DNA from: Bacteroidales bacterium
Lineage (GTDB): Bacteria > Bacteroidota > Bacteroidia > Bacteroidales > Tenuifilaceae
Assembly: GCA_013141385.1 (NCBI GenBank)
Contig: JABFRB010000010.1
Location: 80,552 to 144,551, forward strand
Reading direction: 5' to 3'
Length of the DNA: 64,000 bases
The notes under the pieces were generated by a model. The model saw nothing but the letters and a program-made list of their open reading frames with translations. It did not search any database and was not told where the DNA came from. Shown in pieces: positions 61,625 through 64,000 of the stretch. The translations under genes were made by a program, and so were the position numbers. Each line of letters starts with the position of its first letter. Within the stretch, counting starts at the first letter, position 1.

Positions 61625-62794
61625 TTATCTTTTTTTAAGGAACGAAAACATCATTAATGCATAAGCAAACATAGGTTTAATATCCTTTTTGTAGTATAGC
61701 GCACCAACCCGTTCCCCTTTCATTGATTTCAAATAGTTCTTAATTGTTAATAGTCCCTTTTTAAATGCTAAAAGAGAATAAACAGTGTCGGTTAAGGAGT
61801 TAGTCCATTTTACTCCTACCTTGAATTCATTGGGATAATTATTGATAATCCCGTTTAAATAATTATAAATATATAATCCATAATCAACCCCACAGGCTTT
61901 TGCCAATCCAACCCATAGCCATGTTCTTGCATTTATCTCAATAAGCTTAAACTGATTATCCGAAGGATCTTTCAGAAACTCAATTTCACAAACACCGCTA
62001 TACCCGAAATGTTTTATTAGTTTTTTTGAAAGATCAAGGAGTTCGGGCACCATAACACTTTCCGCTAAAGTAGCGGTTCCAAATTGTATGGGGTGCTCCC
62101 TAAGCTTTGCTCCCATCCAAAATGCTTTAATCTCACCGACCTCTGAGAATGCGGTAAACGATATGGTTTTATTAGTTCCATCAAATGGAATCACCGACTG
62201 AGTAAAGGTATCACCGAGAGTATATTCTTGCTCAATTAACTTTAGCTGTTCCTCTAGCTCAACTTTACTGTTTGCAATTAATGCCTTTTTCTTAATTGCA
62301 CCATAGAAAGCCAAACCATGCTTTCCTTTAGTAATTACTGGAAATTTAAGCGTTAAATCATCTGTATTGGTATCGGTAAAACAATGGGTGCTTGGAATAG
62401 GGACACCTAATTCTGAAGCACTGTTTAAAAGGTTTACCTTGTTATAAATCAGCTCGATAATATTGAATTCAGGAACTAGCATTTTGTAATGCTCTTCAAG
62501 TTTTTTTCGGTTACGAGAAAGGGTGATTACCGCATGGTCGTTTGATGGAAGAAGAATCCACCCATTAAGATTTTCATCCTTTGCCAATTGTAAAAGAAAT
62601 TCTGCAAAGGCATCATCTTTAAAATCAGGGCAAATAAAAAACTTATGGGAATATCTGGAATATCGAGCTACACAGTTTCTCTTATCAACAACATAAACAG
62701 GAATCCCTTTCTCGCCCAGCGTGCGGGCAAGAGACAAGCCCTGTACATGGCCTTCAATTATGATTGCGCCGGGTTTTAAAGTGTGTGAGTTCAA
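61625..62794 (-). CDS. ATP-grasp ligase
   Basis: This 389-residue ATP-grasp enzyme joins a carboxylate to a nucleophile through an acyl phosphate. The N-terminal part is a nucleotide-type fold (GAIIIEGHVQGLSLARTLGEKGIPVYVVD). The grasp domain has FPVITKGKHGLAFYGAIKKKALI, YTLGDTFTQSVIPFDGTNKTISFTAFSEVG and FGYSGVCEIEFLKDPSDNQFKLIEINARTWLWVGLAKACGVDY, the latter giving the metal-binding Glu and EINAR motif. It resembles carbamoyl-phosphate-synthase-like ligases found in glycan and natural-product operons. The acceptor is unknown. Confidence 0.9.
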   Translation of the reverse strand: MNSHTLKPGAIIIEGHVQGLSLARTLGEKGIPVYVVDKRNCVARYSRYSHKFFICPDFKDDAFAEFLLQLAKDENLNGWILLPSNDHAVITLSRNRKKLEEHYKMLVPEFNIIELIYNKVNLLNSASELGVPIPSTHCFTDTNTDDLTLKFPVITKGKHGLAFYGAIKKKALIANSKVELEEQLKLIEQEYTLGDTFTQSVIPFDGTNKTISFTAFSEVGEIKAFWMGAKLREHPIQFGTATLAESVMVPELLDLSKKLIKHFGYSGVCEIEFLKDPSDNQFKLIEINARTWLWVGLAKACGVDYGLYIYNYLNGIINNYPNEFKVGVKWTNSLTDTVYSLLAFKKGLLTIKNYLKSMKGERVGALYYKKDIKPMFAYALMMFSFLKKR

Positions 62795-62801
62795 AGCGAA
62801 T

Positions 62802-63821
62802 CTATTTTAATAACTTCTTTATCTGACTGAACAATACAGCGTTTGTATCCTCAAATTCATTTGCGATTAGAGCGGTCATTTTTTCTTTTGAACTTTGGTT
62901 AAAGGAAACATCCATCATTGTATCAATCGTGCTGTAAACCTCTTCTATCAACTCCGTTTTTACCATTGCTCCGATATCAATAAACCGTTGGTTGGCTTGC
63001 ATCATTCGCCCTCCAGTATAGATACATGGATTTCCCAACAAACAAGCCTCGCGAGCCATAGTGTCACCAGAGGATATTACAAAGCGTGAAAAGTAAATCA
63101 AAGAATAAAGATGTTTTACCGGTTCTTTGAGAATAATACAATTATCGTTAAACTCGTTAACTAAAGCCTTGTTTTCTATGGATAAAAGTATTTTTATGTC
63201 TTTGTTTTTCAAATAGATGACAATCTCTGGTAACAATCCAATGCGGTTATGGTAATTCACGCTTACATTAGCGATTTCGCGGATAAATACATAGCTGTTA
63301 GGTTGTAAACCATACTCCTTAAGAATATCATGATTAGGAGTGAAGTAGTTTGGATGTAAGTATGCAAGTTCTTTATATCCTCTATACTTAAAAAAGTTTT
63401 TTCCGTTAACTGGCATAAAATCTGGCATCACATCAATATCAGAAAACCATTTGCCCAATAAAAATGTAAAGCGGTATTCGCTATCATCATCGTAATGAAG
63501 AATCTTTACTCCAAGTAGTTTACAAGCAATACCAGAAGCTAAACCCTGACAGATAACTAGTTTAATTTTATTTCTACGCAGGAAACGAAACGCCAAATAC
63601 TCCCTTTGAATAATTGAGAATATCTTACCAAACAAACTTTTGCGATGTGAGCCAAGTCTTGTAATCGTAAATTCCGGCAACTCACTTTTGGCAATTAAAT
63701 CTAAAACTCCCCGGTGCCGATAAGTTAAATAAACTAAATTCCCCTCTTGGGAAAGAGTATTAATTGAATTTCTAAAAAGATTTACATCAGCAGGGTGCAG
63801 TAAATCGAAGAGGATATTCAT
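62802..63821 (-). CDS. DUF354 family (GT-B fold) glycosyltransferase-like protein
   Basis: This 339-residue cytosolic protein has the DUF354 signature start (ILFDLLHPADVNLFRNSINTLSQEGNLVYLTYRHRG), the LGSHRKSLFGKIFSIIQREY block, LVICQGLASGIACKLLGVKILHYDDDSEY, and later SSGDTMAREACLLGNPCIYTGGRMMQANQRFIDIGAM, which looks like the GT-B nucleotide-sugar side. DUF354 proteins often sit in glycan clusters, and a glycosyltransferase or epimerase-like role is inferred. It is the first gene of the operon; the gene behind it starts 7 bp after its stop. Confidence 0.85.
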   Translation of the reverse strand: MNILFDLLHPADVNLFRNSINTLSQEGNLVYLTYRHRGVLDLIAKSELPEFTITRLGSHRKSLFGKIFSIIQREYLAFRFLRRNKIKLVICQGLASGIACKLLGVKILHYDDDSEYRFTFLLGKWFSDIDVMPDFMPVNGKNFFKYRGYKELAYLHPNYFTPNHDILKEYGLQPNSYVFIREIANVSVNYHNRIGLLPEIVIYLKNKDIKILLSIENKALVNEFNDNCIILKEPVKHLYSLIYFSRFVISSGDTMAREACLLGNPCIYTGGRMMQANQRFIDIGAMVKTELIEEVYSTIDTMMDVSFNQSSKEKMTALIANEFEDTNAVLFSQIKKLLK

Positions 63822-63852
63822 TGATTAATTATATTTTAACTAACAATGCGAA

Positions 63853-64000
63853 TTAAGGGTTGAAAAAAAGGCACATAAATGCAACGGCTAGCCTACCAAA
63901 TACATGAACCAGCAAGCCGTTTGTCGATCGAACTTTAGACGCCCTTTGAATGCCAGTTTTCTCCTCAAGCCAGTTGAAGAAAGACTCAATGGGCTGCCTT
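63853..64000 (-). CDS. Transposase, C-terminal fragment (window-edge)
   Basis: A frame open from the right edge ends at the TAA at 63853-63855 after 49 codons. Its peptide RQPIESFFNWLEEKTGIQ, then ASKVRSTNGLLVHVFGRLAV, is the end of a DDE-type insertion-sequence transposase (RQPIE with the catalytic Glu, then KVRSxxGLLVHV). The IS family cannot be fixed from this part, and whether the element is intact beyond the window is unknown. It directly precedes the polysaccharide operon. Confidence 0.8.
   Translation of the reverse strand, partial: RQPIESFFNWLEEKTGIQRASKVRSTNGLLVHVFGRLAVAFMCLFFNP

Overview
The window looks like a chromosomal segment from a Bacteroidota bacterium, probably of the Bacteroidales/Marinilabiliales kind. 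The reasons are: AT-rich DNA; promoters of the Bacteroidota type (TTTG, about 20 bp, TAnnTTTG) that can be read upstream of several genes; a C-terminal type IX secretion (T9SS) sorting domain at 38921-40762; two FISUMP-type lipoproteins; a propeller LytS-type sensor kinase and a LytTR regulator; and the ileS-dksA-lspA order. No rRNA, tRNA, CRISPR array, integrase or complete prophage was found.

Layout. 1-1705: two secreted or envelope proteins, the first cut by the window edge. 1915-12189: a propeller sensor kinase and, 6.5 kb away, a LytTR response regulator. Between them lies an accessory block: an AraC-Ogt DNA repair fusion, DUF1203, a small membrane protein, a GyrI-like protein, a SnoaL-like protein, gene remnants, a lipoprotein and a class C beta-lactamase-like hydrolase. 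An inverted-repeat element of about 125 bp follows the SnoaL-like gene. 12395-18613: a small HTH protein, an outer membrane barrel, a translationally coupled sirtuin and Ntn-hydrolase pair, DNA primase and a lipoprotein. 18759-18969: a dense cluster of palindromes. 19083-26326: a large ABC half-transporter, an XRE regulator, a PAS/GAF protein without an output domain, and a divergent CI/Cro-like pair with overlapping promoters.

26609-33093: a TetR-controlled operon on the minus strand encoding a LolA-like periplasmic protein, two FtsX-type permeases, a LolD-like ATPase and an outer membrane protein. Together these look like a complete envelope export or sorting route. 33326-38015: the ileS-dksA-lspA housekeeping operon with a readable promoter. 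38243-38770: a 21-bp-period minisatellite. 38921-44627: a T9SS cargo protein, two tandem FISUMP lipoproteins, a sensor kinase and riboflavin synthase. 45245-56068: one gene of about 10.8 kb for a giant modular surface protein. It has four head/filament/tail modules and about seven Ig/PKD-like domains but no recognisable sorting domain.

56174-63821: a minus-strand run for envelope polysaccharide or glycolipid work: an outer membrane barrel, Wzi-like capsule assembly protein, hexapeptide acyltransferase, two polysaccharide deacetylases, a phosphatidylserine decarboxylase homologue, an ATP-grasp ligase and a DUF354 protein. A transposase tail sits at the right edge.

The best candidates for something undescribed are the CI/Cro-like switch (25377-26326), the self-contained Lol-like operon, the 21-bp array, and the cassette-like element behind the SnoaL-like gene. 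These are inferences from sequence reading alone; no database search was possible.
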